64,000 bases of DNA from Lytechinus variegatus (Eukaryota; Echinodermata; Echinoidea; Temnopleuroida; Toxopneustidae), in contig NC_054746.1 of assembly GCF_018143015.1 (NCBI RefSeq), positions 30,717,129-30,781,128 on the forward strand, written 5' to 3'. The notes under the pieces are model-generated. The model searched no databases, was not told the origin of the DNA, and worked only from the letters and a program-made list of their open reading frames with translations. A program made the translations under genes and the position numbers. Of this stretch, positions 41,721 through 52,333 are shown piece by piece. Position 1 is the first letter of the stretch. Each line of letters starts with the position of its first letter.

Positions 41721-42489
41721 TTAACCCAAAACAGGCTGAGGGGAGGGTTGAATCAACTCCCCCCTCAACATTTTCTGCGATAATTCCACCGCGCGAATTT
41801 TGACCACGCCATTGCAGAGTTTATACTTAAAAGTCTTGCGCATCTTGAGACCAAATTTACGAAGCCCATGTACGCGGTTCTGAAATTACGCAACATTTTA
41901 TAAGTGCATGTCTGACCAAAAATTGTGCCAAAACATGATTTTGTATACAAATTCAATGCAAATTGAGTTTTCTCATCTTAGTCATAAAGATATGATTATT
42001 TATACTTTAAGCAGCTGAAATAAATTGATTTTAGCATAATTATGCTTCAAAAAGGTTGTGCAATAAATCTGGTGGAAAAACAAAGCAAAACAAAAGGTTG
42101 AAAATCAGAGAAATACATAAGAAATTCATAAAACAATAAAATACAATAGAAATTGATTTCCAAAACAATTTTTTTCCAATCGAGATTGTTAAGAATGCTA
42201 CAAAGAATAATTTTACCAAAACTTAGCATTCAAGGAGCTTTATTATTTAGTGAATTAGAACAAGAAGTATAATTTATGCATAAATTAGCATAATTAATTT
42301 ATATAAAATAAAATCTCCTTATTTTGGAAAATTTTATCCTACAGCCTTGTTGATTACATCGCACAATACCAGCATGCAAATTATTGTGGCACTTGCGCCA
42401 TCGGCAACCAAGGTCTCGGGGGGGGGGGGAATCAACTCCCCCCCCCCGGCCACTGAACAGCCAAAAAAGCCCGGCCTAGTTAGGGTTAA
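41721..42489. mobile_element. TTAA-flanked element inside the foldback core
   Basis: TTAA at both edges (41721-41724 and 42486-42489). The ends CCCAAAACAGGC and GCCTAGTTAGGG are imperfect inverted repeats. Sub-terminally GAATCAACTCCCCCC appears near both ends next to a G run. Non-coding interior. Confidence 0.65.
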
Positions 42490-43429
42490 GTTGTCGGGAG
42501 ATAAAATTGGCTAGACAAGCCAGAATAAGCGTCCTGCAAATTTTGGTTTATTTTATAATCTTGTTTATAGTTGTTAAACAATCCATATTTACATTTTGTA
42601 TGGTGAAGATTCAATTTTTCTTGAAAGAGCTGAACTTTAAAGTAAAGGTTGCAAACCTGTGCTTCTACCCCTTTTGTCATTGGTGTGATGTAGTTTAATG
42701 TTCATCTTGTAATGAACTTATTAAAACAAGGTATAACTACACAATCACAGAGGGGGCCTAATACAAATCAAATATTTTTACAAGAGATACTGTTATGGAG
42801 TAATTTAGTACTGTTTCACAACTATAACATTCAGCTGCCAACTGCCTTTAAAAAATACATGTTTTACAAATATTGCATAGGCATTGAATACATCTACTAG
42901 AAAAAGTCACAAACAGTGTCCCAGGGTATAAATTAATTTCATCAGAAAGAATGCTTGTAAAAATACCAATCTTGCTATCATATAAAATAAATTGTTAATA
43001 ACATGAAAGAGAAACAATCACAGATTTGATCTTCACCTGTAGTTGCATAATGTGAATGGTGACGCACCATCAAAGGAGATAATGCTTTATTAGATCTAGC
43101 CTTTTGACAAGGCAACATGACTTCATCAAGTAGTGGCTAAAATAAGGTTAGTTTGATGAAGAAGAGAGATGGCAAAACCCACGGACACATGTGAGATCAA
43201 GCAACTTCAGTTGCAAGGCCTTATAAAACTTCACTTTTACTGCTCGCTATGAACTATTCATGAGCATGCCGATTCACACTTTTGATGCCTAATGTCATGA
43301 GACATCAGACAATGAAATACATGTTATACCAGACATGGAGCCTTGTCTAAAGGCTATGTTAGACCTTGCTCTGATCATGGAAGCAAAAGTTGTACTGCTA
43401 GTAAGACAATTTACAAGATTGAAAACAAC

Positions 43430-43735
43430 TTTCCATGTTCATTTTACTTTTCAATAAATTTATTATATATTTCTCGAATTATCTTTTGTTTATTGCTTTT
43501 TGTTGCCATTCATAGAAATCATAGTGCAAAGAAAATACAATATTTGAAACGATTTTCTATGTTTCGTTACTGTTCAATAAATTTCTTATATATTTCTGTA
43601 ATTAATTATCTACTGTCGATTCATAGAAAACTTACTAAGAGAGACAAAAATTGACAAATGATTTTTATATGCATTTACTGTTCTATAAATTTCTATATAT
43701 TTGTCTTATTAATTATCTTCTGTTTTATACTGTGT
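43430..43735. repeat. Three imperfect tandem repeats of about 115 bp
   Basis: TTCAATAAATTTATTATATA near 43450, TTCAATAAATTTCTTATATA near 43573 and TTCTATAAATTTCTATATAT near 43681, each followed by an AATTATCT-type block. Confidence 0.7.
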
Positions 43736-43939
43736 TGTTTTTTTGGGGGGGGAATGAGGGGTGCTGAAATCTTCTTTATAAACATATGATTTTTTCAAAT
43801 CAGTATGTGTATAAATAATGATACATAAATTTTTGGCAAGTAACAGAATCTGTGTCTGTACATGAAGTCATGCTTTTTGAGCAATTTTTGGTCTTGCATG
43901 CACATGTATAGTTGCTGAAATGTTGCTAAAATCCTTTGG

Positions 43940-46900
43940 TCTTGTCTCACCTCCATTTAAACTGGCGTCACCATAATGAGTGGTACCATTTATTCTTTTT
44001 AAAAAACCTCCATTGAAACCTGCCTCACCTCCTTTTAAATTGGCTTCACCATCATTTGTAGTAGTTATAAAAAACTCCATTGGAACTTGCCTCACCTCCT
44101 TTTAAATTGGCTTCACCATCATGTGTGGTACAGTTTATTCTTTTTAAAAACCTCCATTGAAACTTGCCTCACCTGCTTTTAAATTGGCTTCACCATAATT
44201 CAGAGTACAGTTATAAAAACCTCCATTAATTGAAACTTGCCTCGCCTCCTTTTAAACTGGCTTCACCATGATATGTGTGGTACAGTTTATTCTTTTTAAA
44301 AAACCTCCATTGAAACTTGCCTCACCTGCTTTTAAATTGGCTTCACCATAATTCAGAGTACAGTTATAAATCCTCCATTGAAACTTGCCTCGCCTCCTTT
44401 TAAACTGGCTTCACCATGATATGTGTGGTACAGTTTATTCTTTTGAAAAAACCTCCATTGAAACTTGTCTCACCTCCATTTAAACTGGCGTCACCATAAT
44501 GTGTGGTACCATTTATTCTTTAAAAAAAAAACTCCATTGAAACCTGCCTCACCTCCTTTTAAATTGGCTTCACCATCATTTGTAGTAGTTATAAAAAACT
44601 CCATTGGAACTTGCCTCACCTTTTAAATTGGCTTCACCATCATGTGTGGTACAGTTTATTCTTTTTAAAAACCTCCATTGAAACTTGCCTCACCTGCTTT
44701 TAAATTGGCTTCACCATAATTCAGAGTACAGTTATAAAAACCTCCATTGAAACTTGCCTCGCCTCCTTTTAAACTGGCTTCACCATGATATGTGTGGTAC
44801 AGTTTATTCTTTAAAAACCTCCATTGAAACTTGTCTCACCTCCATTTAAACTGGCGTCACCATAATGTGTGGTACCATTTATTCTTTTTAAAAAAACCTC
44901 CATTGAAACCTGCCTCACCTCCTTTTAAATTGGCTTCACCATCATTTGTAGTAGTTATAAAAAACTCCATTGGAACTTGCCTCACCTCCTTTTAAATTGG
45001 CTTCACCATCATGTGTGGTACAGTTTATTCTTTTTAAAAACCTCCATTGAAACTTGCCTCACCTGCTTTTAAATTGGCTTCACCATAATTCAGAGTACAG
45101 TTATAAAAACCTCCATTGAAACTTGCCTCGCCTCCTTTTAAACTGGCTTCACCATGATATGTGTGGTACAGTTTATTCTTTTTAAAAAACCTCCATTGAA
45201 ACTTGCCTCACCTGCTTTTAAATTGGCTTCACCATCATGTGTGGTACAGTTTATTCTTTTTAAAAACCTCCATTGAAACTTGCCTCACCTGCTTTTAAAT
45301 TGGCTTCACCATAATTCAGAGTACAGTTATAAAAACCTCCATTGAAACTTGCCTCGCCTCCTTTTAAACTGGCTTCACCATGATATGTGTGGTACAGTTT
45401 ATTCTTTTTAAAAAACCTCCATTGAAACTTGCCTCACCTGCTTTTAAATTGGCTTCACCATCATGTGTGGTACAGTTTATTCTTTTTAAAAACCTCCATT
45501 GAAACTTGCCTCACCTGCTTTTAAATTGGCTTCACCATAATTCAGAGTACAGTTATAAAAACCTCCATTGAAACTTGCCTCGCCTCCTTTTAAACTGGCT
45601 TCACCATGATATGTGTGGTACAGTTTATTCTTTTTAAAAAACCTCCATTGAAACTTGCCTCACCTGCTTTTAAATTGGCTTCACCATAATTCAGAGTACA
45701 GATATAAATCCTCCATTGAAACTTGCCTCGCCTCCTTTTAAACTGGCTTCACCATCATGTGTGGTACAGTTTATTTTTTAAAAACCTCCATTGAAACTTG
45801 CCTCACCTGCTTTTAAATTGGCTTCACCATAATTCAGAGTACAGTTATAAAAACCTCCATTGAAACTTGCCTCGCCTCCTTTTAAACTGGCTTCACCATG
45901 ATATGTGTGGTACAGTTTATTCTTTTGAAAAAACCTCCATTGAAACTTGTCTCACCTCCATTTAAACTGGCGTCACCATAATGTGTGGTACCATTTATTC
46001 TTTTTAAAAAAACCTCCATTGAAACCTGCCTCACCTAGCTCCTTTTAAATTGGCTTCACCATCATTTGTAGTAGTTATAAAAAACTCCATTGGAACTTGC
46101 CTCACCTCCTTTTAAATTGGCTTCACCATCATGTGTGGTACAGTTTATTCTTTTTAAAAACCTCCATTGAAACTTGCCTCACCTGCTTTTAAATTGGCTT
46201 CACCATAATTCAGAGTACAGTTATAAAAACCTCCATTGAAACTTGCCTCGCCTCCTTTTAAACTGGCTTCACCATGATATGTGTGGTACAGTTTATTCTT
46301 TTTAAAAAACCTCCATTGAAACTTGCCTCACCTGCTTTTAAATTGGCTTCACCATAATTCAGAGTACAGATATAAATCCTCCATTGAAACTTGCCTCGCC
46401 TCCTTTTAAACTGGCTTCACCATGATATGTGTGGTACAGTTTATTCTTTAAAAACCTCCATTGAAACTTGTCTCACCTCCATTTAAACTGGCGTCACCAT
46501 AATGTGTGGTACCATTTATTCTTTTTAAAAAAACCTCCATTGAAACCTGCCTCACCTCCTTTTAAATTGGCTTCACCATCATTTGTAGTAGTTATAAAAA
46601 ACTCCATTGGAACTTGCCTCACCTCCTTTTAAATTGGCTTCACCATCATGTGTGGTACAGTTTATTCTTTTTAAAAACCTCCATTGAAACTTGCCTCACC
46701 TGCTTTTAAATTGGCTTCACCATAATTCAGAGTACAGATATAAATCCTCCATTGAAACTTGCCTCGCCTCCTTTTAAACTGGCTTCACCATCATGTGTGG
46801 TACAGTTTATTCTTTTTAAAAACCTCCATTGAAACTTGCCTCACCTCCATTTAAATTGGCGTCACCATAATGTGTGGTACCATTTATTCTTTTTAAAAAA

Positions 46901-47095
46901 CCTCCATTGAAACCTGCCTCACCTCCTTTTAAATTGGCTTCACCATAATGTGTGGTACAGTTTATTCTTTTTAAAAAACCTCCATTGAAACTTGCCTCAC
47001 CTGCTTTTAAATTGGCTTCACCATAATTCAGAGTACAGTTATAAAAACCTCCATTGAAACTTGCCTCGCCTCCTTTTAAACTGGCTTCACCATGC
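43940..47095 (-). repeat. Right-arm tandem repeat array (inverted)
   Basis: About 44 units in the opposite orientation to the left array (AACCTCCATTGAAACTTGCC, then TCACCTCCTTTTAAATTGGC, then TTCACCAT). It shows its own larger repeated blocks, for example two consecutive near-identical blocks starting near 45123 and 45342, so arm expansion has gone on independently on each side. Confidence 0.95.
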
Positions 47096-47515
47096 AGGTA
47101 TATTCCATTCTTTTTAAAAAACATTATTGTTCACTTCCCTTACTTAGATCAATTGGCTATAATTATACACTATTCTTCCCTTACAAAAAGAAAACCTGAT
47201 TGTACTCCAGCCTCCCCTGATCTGACATTTGCCTCTATTATATACGTCTACTGTACATAGAGTAATTATCTCTTTATATCGGAAACTTCGTTTAACCGAA
47301 TTGCCATGCACTCTCTCCCATGCGGACAGCATGGAATAGTACACACACGTTATTGACAACTTCTCTCTGGAGCCAATGTTCCTCTCATATAACTCTCTGC
47401 ATGCATGCACTTCTGTGTGCATGTTTGTATGGAACACACACGACCACAATCTAATGAATATTCATCGGCGAGAGTGACGTCATTTTACGAGTGTCCTTTC
47501 AAACTGAAGTATTAA
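47096..47515 (-). repeat. Outer unique part of right arm
   Basis: Reverse complement of 34528-34960 with only a few differences (for example TAACGTGTGTGTAC against TACCTAACGTGTAC). It is cut near its terminus by the TTAA element; the last bases of the arm resume at 48015-48023. Confidence 0.92.
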
Positions 47516-48014
47516 AGGGGAAGTTCACCCTGAAGAAAAGTTTGTTGTAAAAATAGCAGAAAAAATAATAAAAAATATTGGTGAAGGTTTGAGGAAAATC
47601 CGTCAATGATTAAGAAAGTTATTAGAATTCAAAGTTTTGAATTTGTGACGTCATATGCGAGCAGCATTCCTACAAAGCGAATGGTAAAAAAATCAATGAA
47701 ATGTCATTTTCTCAGAAAATGAAAATGGTTTTTACTGTGCCTTTTGTATATCAATAGACAAATCATTTCACACCCGATCATAAATAGAAAACAAATAAAG
47801 TTATCAGGAACCGTACAAAATTTGAAATTCATTGATTTTTTACCATTCGCTATGTAGGAATGCTGCTCGCATATGACGTCACAAATCCAAAACTTTGAAT
47901 TCTAATAACTTTCTTAATCTTTAACGGATTTTCCTCAAACCTTCACCAATATTTTTTATTATTTTTTCTGCTATTTTTACAACTAACTTTTCTTCAGGGT
48001 GAACTTCCCTTTAA
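47512..48014. mobile_element. TTAA-flanked hairpin MITE nested in the right terminus
   Basis: TTAA on both sides (47512-47515 and 48011-48014). The ends AGGGGAAGTTCACCCTGAAG and CTTCAGGGTGAACTTCCCT belong to arms of about 200 bp that pair almost perfectly. Precise TTAA duplication is the hallmark of piggyBac-type insertion. Removing it restores the terminal repeat TTAAGTGCCTACC of the host element. A relative lies at 55911-56424. Confidence 0.93.
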
Positions 48015-48023
48015 GTGCCTACC

Positions 48024-48285
48024 GCCAGTTCATCGCCAGAAAAACCAGAACTGCATTGTGGGTAATAATGATTAAAATGAAATACAAAAAATGCAGTCTA
48101 GCCTTCCCAAACACCTTGATTATGAAAGAGTATGAACATAGCATTATTTCTATCGTTTTTCTTTTGATATAAAAACATTTGATCTATTTTTAATGAATTA
48201 TTTTAATCAATAAAGTCATGTGATCTTTACTTACGCCTGTCCGGCATGCTTTGCGCGCGGTTGAATTACTCTCATGTGCCCTATA
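48024..48285 (+). mobile_element. Right half of the split GGGCACA MITE
   Basis: It continues GCCAGTTCATCGCCAG through CTCATGTGCCC and ends at TATA. It differs from the intact copy by about two changes (an A-run length and ATTTCTA against ATGTCTA), so the two copies are very young or recently homogenised. Confidence 0.94.
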
Positions 48286-49270
48286 CTGTGGGTCAAATGA
48301 CGAAAAGTTGAAAATTTTGGTCTCAAAAGAAAGAGTGAGTTCTCCTGAAGAGATTGATACCTTGCATTCAATACCTAATCTGACTAAACGTGTAAAAGAA
48401 AAGAAAACGTCTCATTAGACACCCCTCAATTTAATGTAAAAATGCAGTGTTCCATTCCTATATTTTGTGCGCTTCCTATGGTATTGCAGCTACAAGTTCT
48501 ACTTGCTTGATGTCCTTCAATGGGCTAAATATGTATTGTGTGGATTTACAACTTCTTGTTTACATGTTTAATTTCGTTCGAGGTGATTTATTACCTATGT
48601 ATTCGCATAAGAATAAACAAAGTAAATAAAAGAAAATTGATAACAAACAAAGATTGTAAGCATTTCTTTTGCTCATTTCGCCTCTCTTCCCTATTATAAC
48701 CGTTAATTTGGAGGAAGAAGGGGGGGGGGTGTTATAGGCATCAACCCCGCCCTGCTTACAAGCCAGGAGGATGGGGGTATGTACCCCGACTCAGCACCCC
48801 CCCCCCTCCTGTAGCTTTCAACGAAGTGAATAGTATTCAAGTGCGCAATCTATGATGTTTTACATCTGACTGAGACAAGTTTATATATTTTAATGTTTTG
48901 TTCATCTTTCTTTCTTTGCGTGCTCTAAATATTGAAAATAGGAATCCTGATGATAATTAGAAGTTCTTTATCATTTTGAAGTTCCTTCTAGTACTTGTTT
49001 CATTTCACACTCTCAAACCGACCAGATCTCCTATATTGGCAGTAGAAACTCGCATTTCTGCATGATAAATGATAAGCATTGAATATACATTTGAAAGCGT
49101 CATTTCAGCATCGTAGTCGATAAATGCACTAAATGCCGAGTTACATACTTATCAAATGTTGTTAAACATAACCTATCACTTTGCATGAAACTGTTTGAAG
49201 CATTCTCACCACCGATGTCTAGCAGACGACGCCCAGCCATAGCAACGACAGTGTAGAAGTGTAGTCGCGA
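48286..49270. other. Spacer between the two GGGCACA copies
   Basis: About 985 bp without recognisable genes. It has poly-G and poly-C runs near 48725 and 48800 and otherwise AT-rich sequence. Confidence 0.7.
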
Positions 49271-49748
49271 TATAGGGCACACATGAGTATTACAGACCCC
49301 CATTCACTCACGTGTTATATCATAGCTCATCAAAAAATCATTAAAAATCAATCCCTCGATAGATTTTGCTTTAATTCACTGACATTAGTCACAATTAACA
49401 GTACATTAAGACTTGATATGTTAATCAGGTACTTGACCAGCTCAATCAAAAGTTAAATGGCCTGAAATAAGACTAACCATAATTTCGGCCAGTTCATCGC
49501 CAGAAAAACCAGAACTGCATTGTGGGTAATAATGATTAAAATGAAATACAAAAATGCAGTCTAGCCTTCCCAAACACCTTGATTATGAAAGAGTATGAAC
49601 ATAGCATTATGTCTATCGTTTTTCTTTTGATATAAAAACATTTGATCTATTTTTAATGAATTATTTTAATCAATAAAGTCATGTGATCTTTACTTACGCC
49701 TGTCCGGCATGCTTTGCGCGCGGTTGAATTACTCTCATGTGCCCCATA
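49271..49748 (+). mobile_element. Intact GGGCACA MITE (unoccupied sister copy)
   Basis: It runs from TATAGGGCACACATGAG to CTCATGTGCCCCATA. The ends are inverted repeats of about 15 bp with small gaps. It is uninterrupted at the position where the other copy carries the 13.5-kb element (TTTCGGCCAGTTCATCGCC), and so serves as an empty-site reference. Confidence 0.93.
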
Positions 49749-49977
49749 GAGTTGATAAAAAAATGAATTTAAAGGGAATACATATATAGTTCCTAGTTTT
49801 TTTTCTGATCACAGACAAAGAAATTTGGTAAAATACTTCTGTCTTACAGTATCCACTCTGGATATTATAGTCCGAATAAAAAGTTTATCAGCTTTATCGG
49901 GGCTTTATCATTGTACTAATTTCATAACATTAAAAATAGGGGCGGTCCGACCGCGGGGGGCTTGGTCCGGGGGGGGG

Positions 49978-50133
49978 GGGGCGTTTCATGAAAGGACTTG
50001 TCGGACGTTTTATCCGACAAGTCCCATTTTATCCGACAGTTACCATAGGAACAGTGCCTCTCAGCCAATCAAAATCATGGAAAGATGTCAGATCTGACAA
50101 CTTGTCGGATGAAAATATTGATGAAACGCTCCC
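49978..50133. mobile_element. Hairpin MITE with GTTTCATGAAA ends
   Basis: GGGCGTTTCATGAAAGGACT and TTGTCGGA at the left are mirrored by TCTGACAACTTGTCGGATGA and ATGAAACGCTCCC at the right, with an inner TCCGACAAG inverted pair. Related in layout to the elements at 9585 and 26322. Confidence 0.78.
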
Positions 50134-50403
50134 GGGGGGCGGAGAGTATTATTGACTGAGAATGACTGCGCCTCATCAAATACATATACAGGAATTTAAT
50201 CAAGAATCTGACAGTTTATCAGATTTGAGATTGAGATTTATCCGGGATTTATCAATTTTCCAAGGAGGTGAAGCAATTAAACTTGAAAGTGCATGGGAGA
50301 GGCAGGGGAAAGGGAAACAACAAAAAAGGGCATATCTATCCCACCATTGTAAATGACAATTAAGCACATATATAAGTGTTTAAACATTTCATGAAACTAT
50401 ACA

Positions 50404-50412
50404 GTACTACTA

Positions 50413-50456
<44 letters not shown>

Positions 50457-50557
50457 ATACTACTACGGCTACTAATAGTACTACTACTACTACTACTACA
50501 ACTACTACTACTACTACAACTGCTACTACTACTTCTATACTATACTACTACCCGCGG
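50404..50557. repeat. (CTA)n microsatellite with interruptions
   Basis: About 150 bp of ACTACTACT trinucleotides with occasional ACTAATACT, CGGCTA and ACAACT variants. The leucine-rich open frame across it is a by-product. Confidence 0.95.
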
Positions 50558-50694
50558 GAATACTTCTTCTATTATTAGGCCTGCTATATACAAAGCCCGG
50601 GCACCACCACCACCACCAACACCAACACACACCACCACCATGCACCACTGCCAGATTAGCACCCTACTATAGCTATTAAGCCAAGTAAAAAATA

Positions 50695-50760
50695 GAACTT
50701 GTTTTGTCTTTCCCTTGATGCCCATGATTTTGATTATTATGGCAAAGTTGAACCATGGAG
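50695..50760 (+). repeat. Dispersed repeat fragment, copy 2
   Basis: Diverged copy of 8032-8102: GTCTTTCCCTTGATGCCCAT and TTATTATGGCAAAGTTGAA. Confidence 0.65.
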
Positions 50761-50810
50761 CTAAGCTTGCTCCATGATTGAAACGGTAATTACCGAATCG
50801 TATACTGCCA

Positions 50811-51900
50811 ACTAGTCCACTCACCAAATGGTCTACTTTCATTTAGTATAATGCCATTCCGTCCATCAACATTTCGTCTAACAACCATTTGATCCAATAA
50901 CAGGCGCGCCAGAACACTTTCAGTTTGGGGGGGGGGCAAAATCCCGAAGGGTTACAATAATTTTGACAACGTGAGATACCGAAGCGATCGAGACGGAGAG
51001 GTTGTGGGACCCCCGGTAAGGACTATGTGTAAAAGTGGAGTATAAAAGTTGTGTTTCTAATTAAGAGCACTCAAAAATAAATTTCTTGAGAATTAAACAG
51101 TCTTGGACTCCTTTTTGCTTTTTCTGTTTCCTCCCTTTTGACCCAGACTGGCATTTCTTCATAACCAGAGTCGCAGTTCCAGCAAATGACGAGCCTGGCA
51201 AATGAAATTGTTTCAAACCAATGTAATATATGCCTTTTAAAGACTTTAAGATGACAAACATGTACGCAGCCGGTGGCCGCCGATCGAGAGGGCAAAATTC
51301 ACAAATTTCACCAAAAGTGTGAACCCCATCCTTTATTCTAGAAAATGCGAAAGCTCCCCCGTCACAAACCCCTCGCTCTTGAGTTTCTTCGAAAATAAAG
51401 GTCTTGCAGCCCCACCCACCCCCGGATTAAAAAAAAATTGCATACGTCCATGAATAACAAAGGCTGGGATGAACCAGAGAACATAGCTGCCTCTCGATCT
51501 GATTAGTAACAGGTAATGGAATTTTGGAATCTAAAATACAAAAGTGCTATATCATAATGAGCTGAAATATTATCAGACAAAACTCCTGCCAATCATGCCA
51601 ATGAAAGGAATCGAGGAAAACTAAAATACGGGGCTATGAAAATATCTTGTTTCCCCCCCAAAAAAATTATTTGGAGGGGGGGGGGGCAAGTGCGCTCCTG
51701 CCCCCCGCTTCCGGCGCCCTTGTCCAATAACCATTTGGTCCAATGGTCACTTCGTATAATCACCATTTCGTCTCTTTAACCAGTTGGTCTGAATAATATC
51801 CTTTCCATTTCCATTCATTAGACAAATTAGTGTGGGCTAAATTGCTATTGGACAAAGTTCACAAACTGGTTATAAGACGAAATGGTGATTGGATGAAATA
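50811..51900. repeat. TTGGTCCAAT-type repeat, split by a hAT-like element
   Basis: Motifs such as ACCATTTGGTCCAAT, CATTTCGTCTAACAACCATT and AACCAGTTGGTCTGAAT occur on both sides of 50901-51722. Same family as 19944-20180. Confidence 0.6.
50901..51722. mobile_element. hAT-like non-autonomous element, 822 bp
   Basis: The 8-bp direct repeats TCCAATAA flank it (50893-50900 and 51723-51730). The termini CAGGCGCGCCAGAA and TTCCGGCGCCCTTG are imperfect inverted repeats of the CAGGGGCG type common in hAT elements. Sub-terminal poly-G tracts lie near both ends. No transposase frame. The host motif is itself repetitive, so a chance repeat is not fully excluded. Confidence 0.7.
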
Positions 51901-52149
51901 GCAATTAAACCAAAGAAAGTGGGTGAACTTATTGGAAATAAACCGTTCAAACTGTATGTCACCTGTCAACCCCCTCACCCCCCCCCCTCTCTGTTTAATT
52001 TGGTCCATCGCCCCCTTGTGAACAAAAATGAATAGAGCAGCAAAAAGAATAAAGAAATATGACGTCATTCATAACATTGTACAGCTGGATTGAGAGGACA
52101 GATCAGTGGGGCTAAAAGAAGGCTTATGTGAGATTTTCGCACCGATTAT

Positions 52150-52278
52150 ATGACGGAAATCGGCCACAGGCTGCTATCCAGGAAGAGAAGAATTGTCCTG
52201 ATTTCCTGCTTTTCTGTGCTGGCTCGTTTACTGCGTCCTACTCGTCGCAATTCTGGCCTCATCATCGGACTCGGATAG
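52150..52278 (+). CDS. Possible upstream ORF in the WDR26 leader (42 codons)
   Basis: An ATG-initiated frame, starting MTEIGHRLLSRKRRIVLISC, ends at TAG 56 nt before the proposed WDR26 start, in another frame. If the transcript begins upstream of 52150, it could dampen WDR26 translation. It resembles no known protein and may have no peptide role. Confidence 0.3.
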   Translation: MTEIGHRLLSRKRRIVLISCFSVLARLLRPTRRNSGLIIGLG

Positions 52279-52333
52279 CGGTGGGTTGTCTCCGCCACCG
52301 GCAAAGAAACAACGCGTAGCTGCTGCCAGTGCA

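Larger units (their letters stand above)
38300..43930. other. Core of the foldback element, non-coding
   Basis: 5.6 kb of AT-rich sequence present once. The longest open frames (41297-41590, 97 codons; 43343-43654, 103 codons) resemble nothing known. It contains a TTAA-flanked element (41721-42489), a segment with repeated TCTCACGCA motifs (40915-41060) and imperfect tandem repeats (43430-43735). Nothing here explains mobility. Confidence 0.75.
34528..48023. mobile_element. 13.5-kb foldback (TU/FB-like) transposon
   Basis: Termini GGTAGGCACTTAATACTT and, after removal of a nested insertion, the inverse ending GTGCCTACC. Direct repeats GCCCGTTCA (34519-34527) and GCCAGTTCA (48024-48032) flank it, and the unoccupied sister copy reads GCCAGTTCA once (49488-49496), so the target duplication is 9 bp with one mismatch. 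Each arm has a unique outer segment of about 0.4 kb and about 3.2 kb of tandem repeats; a 5.6-kb non-repetitive core separates them. No transposase or other known protein was found, so it is non-autonomous as seen. The structure matches the foldback class described as TU elements in sea urchins and FB in Drosophila; family membership by sequence was not tested. A 9-bp duplication and long TIRs would also fit mobilisation by a Mutator-like transposase (inference). Confidence 0.93.
50134..52149. other. Intergenic region upstream of WDR26
   Basis: Apart from the microsatellite, the dispersed repeats and the hAT-like element listed separately, no coding sequence was recognised. The transcription start of WDR26 is presumably near its right end; no TATA box or other core element could be assigned. 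Confidence 0.6.

Noticed and set aside
34966..47095. Regular repeats considered as a CRISPR array
   Set aside because: Eukaryotic context, variable unit length, no unique spacers of constant size, and mirrored inverted arms.
48720..48815. Opposed poly-G and poly-C runs as possible element ends
   Set aside because: Homopolymer runs are common in this window and no further inverted sequence extends beyond them.
50376..50672. Leucine-rich open frame of 98 codons
   Set aside because: Encoded by the (CTA)n microsatellite; not a membrane protein gene.
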